A DNA stretch of 64,000 nucleotides. Origin: Rotaria sp. Silwood1 (taxonomy: Eukaryota; Rotifera; Eurotatoria; Philodinida; Philodinidae). This document shows, piece after piece, positions 26,209-41,199 of the stretch (position 1 is the first letter of the stretch; every line of letters begins with the position of its first letter). Made by a program: the position numbers and the translations under genes. The notes beneath the pieces are model-generated. The model was not told the origin of the DNA, made no database searches, and worked only from the letters and a program-made list of their open reading frames with translations. Location: assembly GCA_905250075.1 (NCBI GenBank), contig CAJNOP010000001.1, forward strand, positions 710,553-774,552, given 5' to 3'.

Positions 26209-29200
26209 TTAATAATTAACAAAAGCTATATTTTCTTCTATAAATGAACAAAGTATAGCTTCAGTTATTGGGCGGTTTATAGCTGTAGTTACACCTAAAA
26301 AAAATAAATAAACATAATTATTAATTAAAAGAATTGGTAAATTTACCATCGGCTGTTGCTAAATAAATGAAAAGAAAAAAGAATTACAACAATTATAATG
26401 AAAAATAATTTTCTATAAATAAAACATACCTAGTGCAGTAGGATATGATTTATCGGCACGATGTCGATAAAAATACCATTCACCATTATGATATGAACAT
26501 TCAATAATTTGATTATCATATTGATCTAATTCTGGTGAATAACGCATGAATGCGTATGGCTTTGACTTGCCATTTACAAATAGAAGAGCACTTTTTTCTT
26601 GAGATCGTCTAAAAAATAGGAAATTACTTTTCTAAATGAGGTAATTATAATTGTTTTTTTCTTTTGTTTCTTATAAAATAATTTGATTGAGTTTCAGCTA
26701 TGCTCTAATATGAAATTAATTTTCTATTCATTTTTGTTTTCTGGAATGATGTTTTCCATTACTAGTAATAGTATTCGCTTTGAATCGATTAATCGGAGAG
26801 AAAATATAAATCCTTTCATGCATTCAGATCATCATCATTATTTTCTACAATTTGGTTTAATAAAAAAGGATTAGGTTGAAAAAATTTCCTGATATTCGCC
26901 TGAAATGCTAGAAATTTTGAGCATTTTTCTAAGGAAGATCTCAAAAGTGATTTCAAGGTTTCGAGCTCATATTTTGTCTATTAATAGAATAATTATATAT
27001 TGAGATTTGCATGCTTCAAAATATTCAAAACTCAGCAAAGAAAGTCGAATCTTTTGAAGGTTGTATTAATCGAATGGTACTCTATAAGTGAGCAAAATAT
27101 AGACCTTCAACAGTTCCATGATAGTTTTGATCTTGACAACTGTTCTAACAGTTTTTTGGAACAGTTCACAGAGACTTTCACACGTGTCCTATATACATCT
27201 AGAAAACCCACGGAAGAAAATGCGTACTTCTGTACTTCTTCATACTTCTCCAAATCAGTGTTTTATCTAGCATAGAAATCGGGACAATGATAACTCTCCA
27301 TAGATCGAGTTTGTCTTATCACAAGTAGATGTTCATCCTTTCAAAGTTTGAATCGTTCCATCAAAAGAAAAAATCTGAATCAAATACTGCTCCAAACTTC
27401 TTCATATATCTACGTACTCCTTTAATTATTTTTTAATTATCTTTTGTAAAATAACTATAATAATCTTACAGAAAATACTTCATTTTCTTGTGCATTCGTT
27501 AATTTTTCATAGTACTCCTTGGCATTTCTGTTTACTACGGAAGTACAAAAGTAGGTTTTTTTTCATTTGTGCATAACCCTACTTGAAACATTATTTCTAT
27601 ATGTAATGTCAAACTATGATTTGCAATCATTTTATCACTAATAATATAGTTTCTATCGTTTATTTCAATATTTCACTTCTGCAATGATCAACAAATGTTT
27701 ACATACCTTCCTCTATGAATTCTCAATCGAAAATCAATTGTATTATCTTTTTTCCATTTTAATACATGTGTAGATCGTCCAGATTGATAAGGCTATAAAA
27801 TATTCAACTCATATGTAATTTTCAAAAACAATGAGAATGTTAACTTACATTTTGTACAGATTGAAATACAAGTCCATCACATCCATGAGTAATTTGTGAT
27901 TGAAATGCTGGACTGAGTAACTAAAATAAAAATATTGTATATAAATATTATTCTAATATTAGCTACTTGATTATTTTGAATTTGAATAAATTTATTTATA
28001 TTTTCTTACTTTAGATACTGTTGATAATTCCCAAAATTCTTTATTTCTTATTGAAAATGGTTCTAAATTTTTTTGAATAAAACCTTTTACTATAGCTTCA
28101 TTTCTGACATTGACAATAGAATGACGTATAATATCAAGACGTTCTTTAAATGATCGTTGACTAACATTTTCATTCTAAAGACAACCAAGTTACTTTTAAT
28201 AAAATTCATTTAATTCTATCTAACATACGTCATATACTACAATATCATAAACTAAATATCGATATCGTTTAATTCCATTATCATTATCAATAACAAATTC
28301 CTAATAATAAAAGAAAAAATATAAAAAATAAATTTATTCATTGTAAAAAATTTAAGAAAACATACACCATCAACCAATGTATTTATTAAATGTCTTGTAC
28401 AATTTGAATCTTTTGGAAATTGTAGACAATTAATTTGAAATACATCGTTATTACGATCTAACATATAAATATTATTTTCACTTTCAATTAACATCATATA
28501 TCTATAATTTAAAATAGAAAATATTAAAAAAAAAAGTTGTTAGTACAATATCCTTCCGGTATTAAAATATGAAACACGATGTAAATGCTGTTACGAATTA
28601 TGAAGAGATTGGTTTATTCAATTTATTTTGTGATACATTTCTTCTCCATCCTTTTTGCCTAATCTTTCAAAAAGTGCAATAAAAGAAGGGGAAGATGAGA
28701 GGTTTCTAAGGCATCTGTCATGCCTGCGATGAGCTGCTTTCGACATGCCTTTAACTTTCTGTCATAGTTTATGGGGAGGGAGATGTGCGAATTTCTACCT
28801 AATATATTTCGAAATTCCATTTAGATCGTGTTTCATAAAAACAAAGCTATATATGTTGTTTTTATTTTACCTGGTGCCATCTGCCTTCCAGCTAACCATA
28901 TAAGGAGATAAAAATATAGTTTGATAGTTTGTATAATCCATTGATATAGGTTGTGAACCTGGAAAACTTTTTCTAAAAGAAAATAAATAAAAAGTGAAAT
29001 GAAAAATGTTTATTTTTCCAAAAGTTACCGATCCCATGCACACATTTGTTGGCACTTTAACCGAATATTATCAACAATAGATTGAGAACAAACAGGTTTA
29101 ACATTAATAAGATCAACAGCAAATACATGATTAGAATTCTAAAATAATCTCATTAATAAAACATATTTTCTTAAAAAATAAATCTTACTTCTTGTCGAAA

Positions 29201-30933
29201 TTCTTTATGAGGTTTTTGATCATCTATTTCATTGTATTTACGTTTATTTTCATTTAATGTAACAATTTTATTTTCTGAAAATAATTTATAATAAAATTGA
29301 AAAAGAAATATTCATATGATTGATTTTCTTTACCTAAACACCATGTAGGCCGTAATGGTGCAAGAATTGATATAAAATTCTTCATCGGAAATTTTTCAAT
29401 AAGTTTATCTAAATAATCTTGTTTATAAATTCCTGGCGATCGAGCTTTAGCAAACAGATCGATAGCATCATTGATACTTGAAAAAATGAAAAATCAATTT
29501 CATTTTTATAGAAATAAACTATATCTTAATATCCTCGTGCCTCATATCAAATTGTTGACATAGATATGCACAAATAAGAAAACCCGTTCGATTAAAACCA
29601 TGTGTACAATGAACACCTATGAGAACAATTTAAATAAAGTATATATATAAGATTAATCATACCAATGATATCATTTGGATTCGTTTTTATAAAATCATAA
29701 CAAATGCGAATAAAAGAATGTATTTGTTCGTCATTTGGTGCTTCTTTATGTCTTAAAAAAAACATAATTACAGATTTTTAAAAAATTTAGAGTTTATTTT
29801 TGATGTGTAAATTAGATTAAATTCAAATTTTAGATTACTATCTCAATCCGATGGATTCTAATGTTCATTTATTCCTTTTCTGTCCTTTGGTCCTTTCGAG
29901 AAAGAGTTTAAGCCCATTCAGTGGTTTTGATCTTCCGTCGCACGTTGGAATTCAGTCTATTCAAGCTAGAGATATCTATCGCAGCAGTGTCGTCATTGCA
30001 AAGACGTCAGTAGAAAATTCCCAGTCGCGATGGGCATCGCTGATTCAACTCTTAAACGCTCGTGAGAGAGTTTCTCAATCTATCTGTACCAACTGATTCG
30101 TGAACGACCGACTAGCTTTTGTCCTACAGACATGACTTCACATATTTCGTACGGAAATTTTTCATGTATATTCTCAAGACATATCCTAACCATCGCCTTC
30201 GTTATCATTCAACTCGCAGAGATTTTCTTGCATTTGAAGTATAAGTTTAGTTTTAGAGTGTCTGGTCAGTTGTTTGCTGCAAGGGATTTTAATGTTTATC
30301 TGATTACTATAAAACTTTTGAAAGATTTTTTGTGCATGATTCAAACTAATATGATTTATTTTCAATCTATTAGAAAAATATAATTAATATTTCGTCGGGG
30401 TTTATTTGTTTTGATTAGTTAAATAGAAATTCTCATTTAAAATAATTCATATTCTATATTTTTTTTTTTCGTAATAACATATTTATAGAAGAAAATTCTT
30501 ACCCTTGACATGGAATTTTTGCATAGCGTATATTTTTCTGAATAAATTCAATATCACTTCTATAATATCGGTTTGTATTTGTTAAATCAATAACAAGACC
30601 AAGGTTTTTCTATACACATACATATAAATATATATTACATTTCAACAAAAATTAAAATTATACTTGTTCATCTTTAACATGTTTAATTAAAATATTACAT
30701 GTCCATCGTTTTGCAATAGAAATTTGAGTTTTATATTGATCATCTAATGGTGTTTTAAACGCAATAAATTTTCCTATGTAAAAAAAAAAAGTAAAAATTA
30801 TTACTAATAAACTAAATTAATAATATTTACCAGCAATAATATTTGATTTTCTTGGGCAATCAAGCCAGTTTGATGGTATTTCTGATGGATTATATGTTTG
30901 TACGCTTGATGAAAAAGTATTTGTATTAGACAT
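26209..30933 (-). CDS. RNGTT: mRNA capping enzyme: RNA 5'-triphosphatase plus guanylyltransferase
   Basis: Metazoan two-domain enzyme that removes the RNA gamma-phosphate and adds the GMP cap in the nucleus. Seventeen exons total 1755 nt, 584 aa (human about 597): 30933-30831, 30773-30664, 30609-30503, 29751-29663, 29616-29520, 29476-29334, 29274-29189, 29138-29029, 28972-28871, 28501-28366, 28300-28229, 28174-28010, 27920-27849, 27792-27707, 26608-26430, 26359-26348, 26294-26209. The N-terminal domain has the cysteine-phosphatase loop [11 protein letters not shown]. The linker has [13 protein letters not shown]. The guanylyltransferase domain has motif I WKADGTR with the catalytic Lys, then RYMMLI, YLVYDIV, DGLVFQ and [13 protein letters not shown] (motifs III-V). 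One exon is only 12 nt. The donor at 29520 (gtttat) is the weakest call. Divergent from IDH with 565 bp between. Confidence 0.97.
26348..26359 (-). other. RNGTT: 12-nt microexon of the capping enzyme
   Basis: CAACAGCCGATG is flanked by tttag and gtaaat. It restores phase between PTAL and GVTTAINRP and inserts residues ATAD. Without it the two neighbouring exons would join out of frame or require different sites. Flanking introns are 53 and 70 nt. Confidence 0.85.
26710..26874 (+). CDS. Possible small secreted peptide, antisense in a capping-enzyme intron
   Basis: A 54-codon frame beginning [16 protein letters not shown], a plausible signal peptide, followed by about 33 polar residues with one dibasic RR and ending IKKD. 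A pyrimidine-rich acceptor (gagtttcag) lies 11 nt before the ATG. It sits in the 1.1-kb intron between capping-enzyme exons and is transcribed the other way. No family match is recognised. It could be a chance frame: short signal-like frames are common in AT-rich DNA. Confidence 0.2.
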   Translation: MKLIFYSFLFSGMMFSITSNSIRFESINRRENINPFMHSDHHHYFLQFGLIKKD

Positions 30934-31498
30934 CTAGAATAAAACAAGAAAAACTTGTAAGAATGACGAAAAAAAAAACAGATTTTTGACGATGTGTCGC
31001 AATATATATATGCTTTGATGTACTAGGTTTTTTCCTAGCTTTAGTTGAAAATTGCGTAAGATGTGTGGGAATAAGATGTTTGTATGCATTGGTTAATAGT
31101 TTTCATAGCTCTCAAACCTTTGCCTCTAAATTGATTTGAAAGAAAACCAAAAAATCAATTTTCTTTTAATATATTCAATAATAGAGTGATAATTTCTATT
31201 CATAGAAATCCTATTGCGATTATTTGTAATATTGTTCTTATAGATTATCTTCATGTAATATCAGATACATAAGTATACAAGGTATTTTGACTGTTCTTCG
31301 TGTTTAGTTTCTTTTTCTTGCGTTTCTTTACATTATTGATCGTCTTGTTTCTTTTATCGTTCTTCTTTATAAAATACTTAATCGATATTTGCGTTCGTCT
31401 CGTACTATGGCCTCACTTGTATTTGACGTTTTTTTTGTGCGGTATTCTTGTTCGACAAGTCTGCTTGTTTCACTCTTAAATCAAACGCCATTTAAAAA
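30934..31498. promoter_or_regulatory. Shared promoter region, capping enzyme and IDH
   Basis: 565 bp between divergent start codons. On the minus strand a pyrimidine-rich acceptor (ttgttttattctag) directly abuts the capping-enzyme ATG. No TATA box or known element is assignable with confidence. Confidence 0.5.
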
Positions 31499-34147
<2,649 letters not shown>

Positions 34148-34627
34148 TCGAGTTGTTTTTAAAATAATTCTTAATTGATATGGAATTGTACTATAACTTT
34201 TTAGAAAAAATAGTTAAGCCGATTAAACAGTTTTTATGTCAATCAATATTTTAACGGTGTTCTATTTATAATGTTAAGAGTGATTTTTTTAAATTTGTTT
34301 TTGCTTGTAATCTGTTTATTGTATTTTGTTTTCTTGAAGTTATTCTTTTTTTTTGTTTGATTAAGTTAAACTAAGGAGGTTGATCTAATATTTATTTGTA
34401 ACGGGATTTAAACAATAAAAAAACGACGACACCTAATGTAATTAATACATCTGATATTACATTTAAATTCAATTTTAATGAGTTTAGAGTAAGTCAAAAT
34501 GGATGGTTTTCTTCTTCGATTAAATAATAATATTGAAGATTGGATGGGTTCAGTATATATACTCACAAAGACAAACATGGATGGTACAGGATCAAGTTTC
34601 TTGGTGAAGTTATAAAGTTTTGAATAG

Positions 34628-34829
34628 CCCAGGTGGAAAAATGTTACGAAGATCGTATAAGATCTTATTGAGAATCGAATGTCGTAAAACTTATACTGTA
34701 CCATCTTACAAATATTGTACCATGAGATTTCATATTATCTGATCCCAGAAAAAAAAATCAGATGAAATCTTACACTATATCCAATAATAAAATTCTTGAA
34801 AGATCTTACAATGGGATTGTTTGACCTGG
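34628..34829. mobile_element. Degenerate MITE related to the one at 1488
   Basis: Begins CCCAGGT and ends, in reverse complement, CCAGGTCAAACAATCCCA. Both ends resemble the inverted ends of the 1488..1870 element. The interior has the same style of AGATCTTA/TAAGATC hairpins. Non-coding. Confidence 0.45.
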
Positions 34830-37499
34830 AATGTATATATTCTCTCTCTCTGCTCAATAGACACTTAGGCAGCGAAATCGTTGTTGCTTGAATTTAATTT
34901 TCCTCGAAGGTATGATATATATAGAAAATTGAGTATTGCATCAATGACCAGGGCAGTGCGGGCTTCAAATTGGTGTACAAATTTGTAATGAAAAAAAAAA
35001 ATATTTAAGAAAAACTCGGTTTTTTTTGCAATTACCTGCCATTTACTGAGTATTGTGTTCTCCTACTTTGATGTTCATGTAAAAATTTATCTGAAATTTG
35101 AATAATTATTCTTTTTCTTCAAAACTCACAGATGGTAACAATCAACTGGCAAGATAGAGGTGCTGTTCTTCAAATGGCTTAACTAACGAGTACGATAGAA
35201 TTAATTAGCTTCTCAGTATATTGGCGATCTCTTTATCAATTTTAATAATTACGAACCAAATTTCGCCTTAAAAGACTTAGCATTCGGTTCTCTACAAAAC
35301 CTTAGATAACTATGTAAAACAGAAGTAAAAACAAAAAATTAACTATTACCTAAGCAATTTGAATATGTGTTATGAACAGCTTTCATACACAAATATACAA
35401 ACGAACTTGCCGTTTATTCGTACTAATTTCAAAAATGATGTTTTTTGAAAATCGAAAGAAGTATGGTTTACTTTGTACGATAGAAGTTTGTAGAAATCAG
35501 TGAACCTATATTTACGATAGACCTTTTCAAACCTTGAAAAACAGCTAGTTTCACTCTTCTTCTCTCAATGTCCGATTGCATTAATACAAGAAAACTGAAT
35601 TTTGTGCTTGGAAGTTGCGAATGAGGCGTATTTGTAGTGTTTATGTAATCAACTTTTTGCATTCACTTCTTCTATGGCACATATTTGTTTATGATTTTGT
35701 AGAGAGTTAAACATTGGACTTTTAAGCTGAAATTTAGTTCATAACTATTAAAATTGACACAGATGTTAATTATATATAGTCTTATTTATTCTGGCACACT
35801 TTATTTATTTTTAGCAGCTAGTTGATCCTCTCTATAATTTTGAAGTAATATATTTAATTCTATTAAAGGGAAAATGAAAAGCTAAAAATGCCGAATATCT
35901 AGTCCACTTTTATTAGTAACAAACAATAAAGAGAATTAACCATTGCGTTTTGTTCATTATATGTTAGTTAATCAGACTTCAACTCTTTTGATGAAAGTCA
36001 TTAAGTATCATATAGTCAATCTTAAAAGTATGTAAGCCGATTTATGATCATGCTATTAATCTTGATCAAATAGTAAACCTTGAAGATCGCTTATTCTAGC
36101 AAGAAATATTCAAAATCATCATATGTCAAATGTGTATGACGGAAAGCGTATTCATCAGGATAGCAATAGACAAAAGCATAAGACTACGAACCAATACTCT
36201 AACATGAATTATAGAATCCTATTGAATATATATATATATGTTCGGTTCAATAGTTTTGCTCAAGTATAGACAGAAGGCGTTGAAATTCAAAAATGTATAA
36301 GTTCCTGTTGCTTCTCCAGATCCTTTTTAGCGGAAGCAATTGCTACCCTTTGTAGTGTCGATGCATCATCCATTAGGATAGATGTAGATATCACCAATCA
36401 CTTAGGAATTATTTGAATAGATGTAATTTGTCGTCTTATTTAGATAAATAAACATATAATTGTTTGAATTAATTAAACTATGTTTGCGTTTTTATCATCT
36501 GTTCTTATGTTCATAATACTATTGTTAATGATGATTGAAGAAATATTTCGTTTTCAGCAAAAAAAATGATGTTATTCAAAGATTATTGTAATAGATCTCG
36601 ATGAAAATTCTTATTTTTATGCTTAATTAACGATCTACCTATTTTTTTCAATATTTAACTATTCTTGATAGTTGCTATTTGAATACCGACAAACGAGTGG
36701 TAGTATTAAACCCTCACTGCTCTCAATCGAAGACCATGATTAATACTCTTGATTATTTTTATTTTAAATTTACTAGAATTCGTTTAAATTTATTCTAATA
36801 CTCGACATAAAAATAAGATCTTTTTATAGATAATATATTTATGTGATCCATATATATATTTATACTGTTTGACACTATTTCAATAGAAGCTCATGGTATT
36901 CTTATTATCTAAACACAATCATTTATTCATGTGAATGTTCTTTGTCAACGCATTATTAATCATTTTATTTTTATTATCCAGTTGTTGACATATTCATATT
37001 CTATTCAGGTGTATCTATGTTTCTTGATTATCAAAATTACTAGTATGGAGTCTTGTTCGTTATAAATTTTAGGTAAGACTATTAATTTAGTTTTTTTTTC
37101 TCACTAATGTAGAGAATTATATACTATATTATAATGGCCGTACTGAAAAATTCTAATTCCTATTATGCCTACAATTCCCATGCGTATTGTATTTTTAGAT
37201 GCTTGTCCAACCATGATTTTCTATTGACATGTATGCCGTTCATCAGTGTCTGTCAGTCATAACTTAATTAACTTGACCATAGTGAATTCTTCTTTTAAGA
37301 ATATTATGTTTTCAATTGATTATCATAAATAACATTATGGTTTTTTATCGATTCTACATAAATAGTTGCTTCGAAAATTGTTCATACAAAATTTAATTTC
37401 AACTTTTTTTCCCATAATGGTAACCGATATAACAAATTCTAATACTTATTTCGATCGAGAAACTAATTTTCGATAAAGACTTATGAAAAGTAAATCTTT

Positions 37500-37892
37500 C
37501 TCAGTATTCCTAAAATCCAAAGTCTACTTTTTCAGTAATAACCGCATCAAAATATTTTTTTTTGATTACATAAACGAAAAGGCAACTAATTCTCTTGAAA
37601 ATGAGATATTTCTGTGTTCTCCATGACACATTTTTGACTGAACTAAATCAATTATAAGAAAAGCCTAAAAGTGGCTTTTCCGCTGTTTCCTATGGAAAGA
37701 AAGAATAAGAAGGACTTTTTTTGCTTTTCTTTAAATTGATGGAGTTCAGTCAAAAAAATGTCATTGAGAATGTGGAAACATATCATTTTCAAGAGAATTA
37801 GTTGTTTTATCTCCTATGTCATAAAAAAAGAAAAACTTATATTTTGAAGTACCAATTGCTGAAAAGTAGAGTTTAAATTTCACGAGTACTAT
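37500..37892. mobile_element. Foldback element with about 190-bp arms
   Basis: The left arm includes CAACTAATTCTCTTGAAAAT (from about 37581) and further in TTTTTGACTGAACT. The right arm carries the same blocks in reverse complement (around 37740-37805). Outer blocks such as CTACTTTTTCAG match CTGAAAAGTAGAG at 37859. The centre is near 37690. Non-coding; likely a non-autonomous foldback transposon or an old inverted duplication. Confidence 0.7.
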
Positions 37893-38841
37893 AATGGATT
37901 TATTTCTCTCAAATCTTTATTGGAAATGAATTTCTCTATCCAAATAACGATTTAAATTCTTAATGTCAAATATCATGATGAAAAATATCGAAAGTAAATC
38001 TATATGATCAATATTTTCGAGCCATTGTATACACATTTATTTTACATTCAGTTAAATGTTTATTATCTTTCTGCTAGTTATAAGCACATGACAATTTATT
38101 TAAACTATTCTTCACTTTTTAACGTCAATGGTTCCGAGATTGGACCATTAAGCTTTTTCTCGTAACTATACATGTTAAACGGAATAAAAATGATTAAACA
38201 TGTTAAATGGGAATAATCAATAGATATATAGTTTGACACTAATTGATACTTGATTTGTGTCGAAGTCTTTTTCAATTATTGTTCAATAAAAAGAAATTTA
38301 TGCAAATAGTAAAAAAACTCAAAAGATCTCAATACGCACCGAATAAAGTTCTATTTTTTCTAAGGAGAAAATTCATCTAGAAAATTAACTTATAGTCTTT
38401 TCAAAGTATTTCATGCTATACTTAATGTCAAAACTATCATCGCAATTTTCTATATTATTCCATGCAGTATGAAAAATTGATAATTAAAATTTTGTATTTG
38501 TTTCCAAAATAAATTAATAAAACGAAGGTCTATTGAAAACAAAAAATCAATTTTGTTGACATCATCTTCTTTCTTTACTGTAATTATTTATAATTCTACT
38601 CTTGTAAATCTTTCTATATTACTGATATTATTCTATTTCTTCTTGTTTTTTAAATAAAATTTCATTGACACTGTCCATTTTAAAGTTAATAGGTCAACTT
38701 CTTTTTTTTTCTATTAGTAGTTTATTTATGTTTTTTTTTTTATTTCTTCGATGTTGTGTAAGTGAAATAAAGAGAAAGCATGAGTGAGAAGATAATATTA
38801 GTTATCCAAAAAAAGAGAAAAATAAACGATAATTGATTTTA

Positions 38842-39277
38842 TTATTCATCATAGAATAAAACATTTCGACGTTTTCGTTTGCCAACATAATTTGCTGGAC
38901 GTAATGATGCTCGTTTACCAGCAAATGGTCGAAGTGATGCACGTTTACCAGCGAAAGGTCGAAGTGATGCACGTTTACCGGCAAATGGTCGAAGTGATGC
39001 ACGTTGCTGCAAACCATAAGGACGTAAGGATGCACGGCGATATAAGTCATCGAAATCATTAATTTCATCATCGGAATTATTATCTTCTTCAGTATTGTCA
39101 ATAACATGGTGTTCTTCTTCATTTGTATCAGCATATGTTGGTTGAACTGTACACCAAAGAAGAACTGAAAACAATAAAATACGTTATTATTAAAAAAGAA
39201 TAACTTATATTTAGAAGAATCTTACGTATGAATATTGTAATTCCGAGAAGCAAAATTGAATTTCTACTACTGTACAT
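38842..39277 (-). CDS. Neuropeptide precursor with repeated ASLRP peptides
   Basis: Exons 39277-39226 and 39164-38842 total 375 nt, 124 aa. Order: signal peptide (about 1-31, ending near PTYA); acidic spacer (about 32-64, Glu/Asp/Asn-rich); then five peptide units each beginning RASLRP. They read ASLRPYGLQQ, ASLRPFAG three times and ASLRPANYVG. The last four end in G-K-R, the signal for dibasic cleavage and C-terminal amidation; the first is bounded by RR and a single R. Predicted products are ASLRPFA-amide (three copies) and ASLRPANYV-amide. The tail KRRNVLFYDE is a non-amidated remnant. A 3' splice site (tttcag) at 39306 precedes the start exon. I do not recognise the peptide as a named family. 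Confidence 0.85.
38906..38995 (-). repeat. Three 30-bp tandem repeats in the peptide precursor
   Basis: Three near-identical 30-bp units, each coding one ten-residue peptide plus cleavage site. They differ at only a few bases, so the expansion is recent or is being homogenised. Confidence 0.9.
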
Positions 39278-40739
39278 TTTGTAGTAATGATGCTTTGGAA
39301 GAAATCTGAAATAAGATAATTAATTCTTTTTGTTGATTTCATATATATATATATAAGAGACAGAGGAAAAATAATAATATGTAGGCTTTAGTGTATGAGA
39401 ATGAGAGATTTGTCAATAGAAACAATCGAAATCGTACTTATTCTCAGTTATAATACTTAGTTTGGAAAACAAAAGAAAATATTCATTGCGCATATTCATT
39501 GAATTCAAACAGATATAGTGATAACAGAGAGGAAAAAATATGAGAAGAAAAAATAGAACAGAAAGATGAGACTTCTTTTTCTTTTCCTAATAATCTACTT
39601 GTTGTTTGGTTTATTATTACTATTCAAGAAGAAGAGAGAAATTTACAAATTATACTGTTTTCACTAAAAGCTAGTAACAATTTGTTTGACAAAAAGATTT
39701 TTTTTTTCTACATAATTAACGTCTGCAAATGTTCCGGTTGGATTCATAACTCTATGATTGGCGTGAACACACAATATCATATATCAGATTCTAATCAAGT
39801 TTTTCTCACGTTCATGAATATATATATATGGAACAACACGTATTTAAATTATGTATTTAGAAACAATCATAAAAGAGAAAACGTTTAAAAATCAATGAGA
39901 CACATATGCTATACTTTTACGTGCCGTTTCTATATATTAACAAGATCTACATGATTAAATTTCGCTTACTAGGTTACGCTCCTACTGTCATAGGATTATG
40001 TTTGCTATGAGGTGTTACCGGCATTGTTAACATGTTTTTCCAAATGAATAAGCAGAAAAACAATGCAACAATTTTAGAAGTAATAATATGTTCGTTTCAT
40101 TATCTATTTCTTTTTGACTCACTTGACAATTGTATGAATGAATAATGAACGACATCGAGCTTCAAATGATCGCTTCCGAACGATAGTTTCGAAGCATTAT
40201 TATCGAGATGATTAGTGTCTTTATATATGCGTATAGATAAAGATAGAGAAAAAATCTATCCATTGATAAAGATTACCAATAAAAACTAGCTATCGAATTA
40301 GTATCGAGGGTGTTAAAGATAGAAAGAAACAATCATTTCCGCGTCGTCTCTTTTAATGCATGTGAGCGTATACTCGTAAATCTTTTTTCTTTTAGTAATA
40401 AGATCGATTGAGTATTATCACTATCTAGTCAAAATACTCTAAGGCATGAGCCATGAAGAACAAAAAAAGAAGAAGAACAGAAAAGAAAATAAATCTACTG
40501 ATTAAAAGACTCAAACTGATGGAGTTTTTTATCTTATCTGTTGTTGCTTTTCTAATATTTCCCAAAAAAGAAACCTAATGTAATAATCGTGGATCTGCAA
40601 ACATTTCGAAAGTGAAGAATAAAATAGAAAAAAATTCTTTTTTTTTTGGTTTTTATTTTATTTGCACGCGCATCTATTTGATAAATTAATAAACAGATAA
40701 ATAAAATTAAATATATACTTAGTTTTATATCATGCATAG
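39278..40739. other. Intergenic between peptide precursor and RING gene
   Basis: AT-rich. Must contain the peptide-gene promoter and may contain unrecognised 5' exon(s) of the RING gene, whose first visible exon starts mid-codon at 40740. No convincing exon was found. Confidence 0.45.
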
Positions 40740-41199
40740 GAAATAGCTCATGTTATTCAAATATTCGTCGAAGAATACAAAATACTACATCCACTCTTAT
40801 TGATTTAACAAATACTTCACAACGTGCTTCTCGTATGACACAATATCATATTTTTCATGATAAATCTCCTGTACAACATCAATACACAGATATGAAATAA
40901 CATCAATAGAGAGAAAACAAAAACATCTTGTTGATTTATTTCTTGTACCTTATTATAATATAGAAATACTTGTAGATAATCTTAATAATGAACGAGAATG
41001 TGCCATATGTTTTGAATCTTTTCATCAACAAGATATTGAAGCAAGACTTGAATGTTTATGTAATTATCATAAAAAATGTTTAGATGAATGGAACCAACGT
41101 AAACGATGCTGTTCTTTACATATGGATAAAATGATATCATTAACTACTTTAAATAAATTTGTTTCTTCAACACAAATAATAAAAGAACAAAAACAATAG
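40740..41199 (+). CDS. ZNRF-like RING E3 ubiquitin ligase, C-terminal exons
   Basis: Exons 40740-40832 and 40910-41199, joined in phase across a 77-nt gtatga...ag intron. The first exon opens after tgcatag with two bases of a split codon, so upstream coding exons are missing from my model. The RING-H2-like motif reads ECAICFES, then ARLECLCNYHKKCLDEW, then CCSLH. The CLCxYHKxCxDEW core is close to ZNRF1/ZNRF2 (family CLCIYHKxCIDxWF). The final Cys-Pro-x-His of ZNRF is CCSLH here, lacking Pro. About 35 residues after the RING are Thr/Ser/Lys-rich. Reading straight through without the intron meets a TAA at 40898, which could be mistaken for a pseudogene. Confidence 0.65.

Larger units (their letters stand above)
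34148..38841. other. Gene-free stretch, 4.7 kb
   Basis: No supported gene. Contains a degenerate MITE copy at 34628..34829 and a foldback at 37500..37892; the rest is AT-rich unique-looking sequence. Confidence 0.5.

Noticed and set aside
40833-40909. Frame change in the RING gene read as a pseudogene
   Set aside because: A 77-nt gtatga...ag intron restores the frame across exactly this interval, and the same donor form is used in other genes here.
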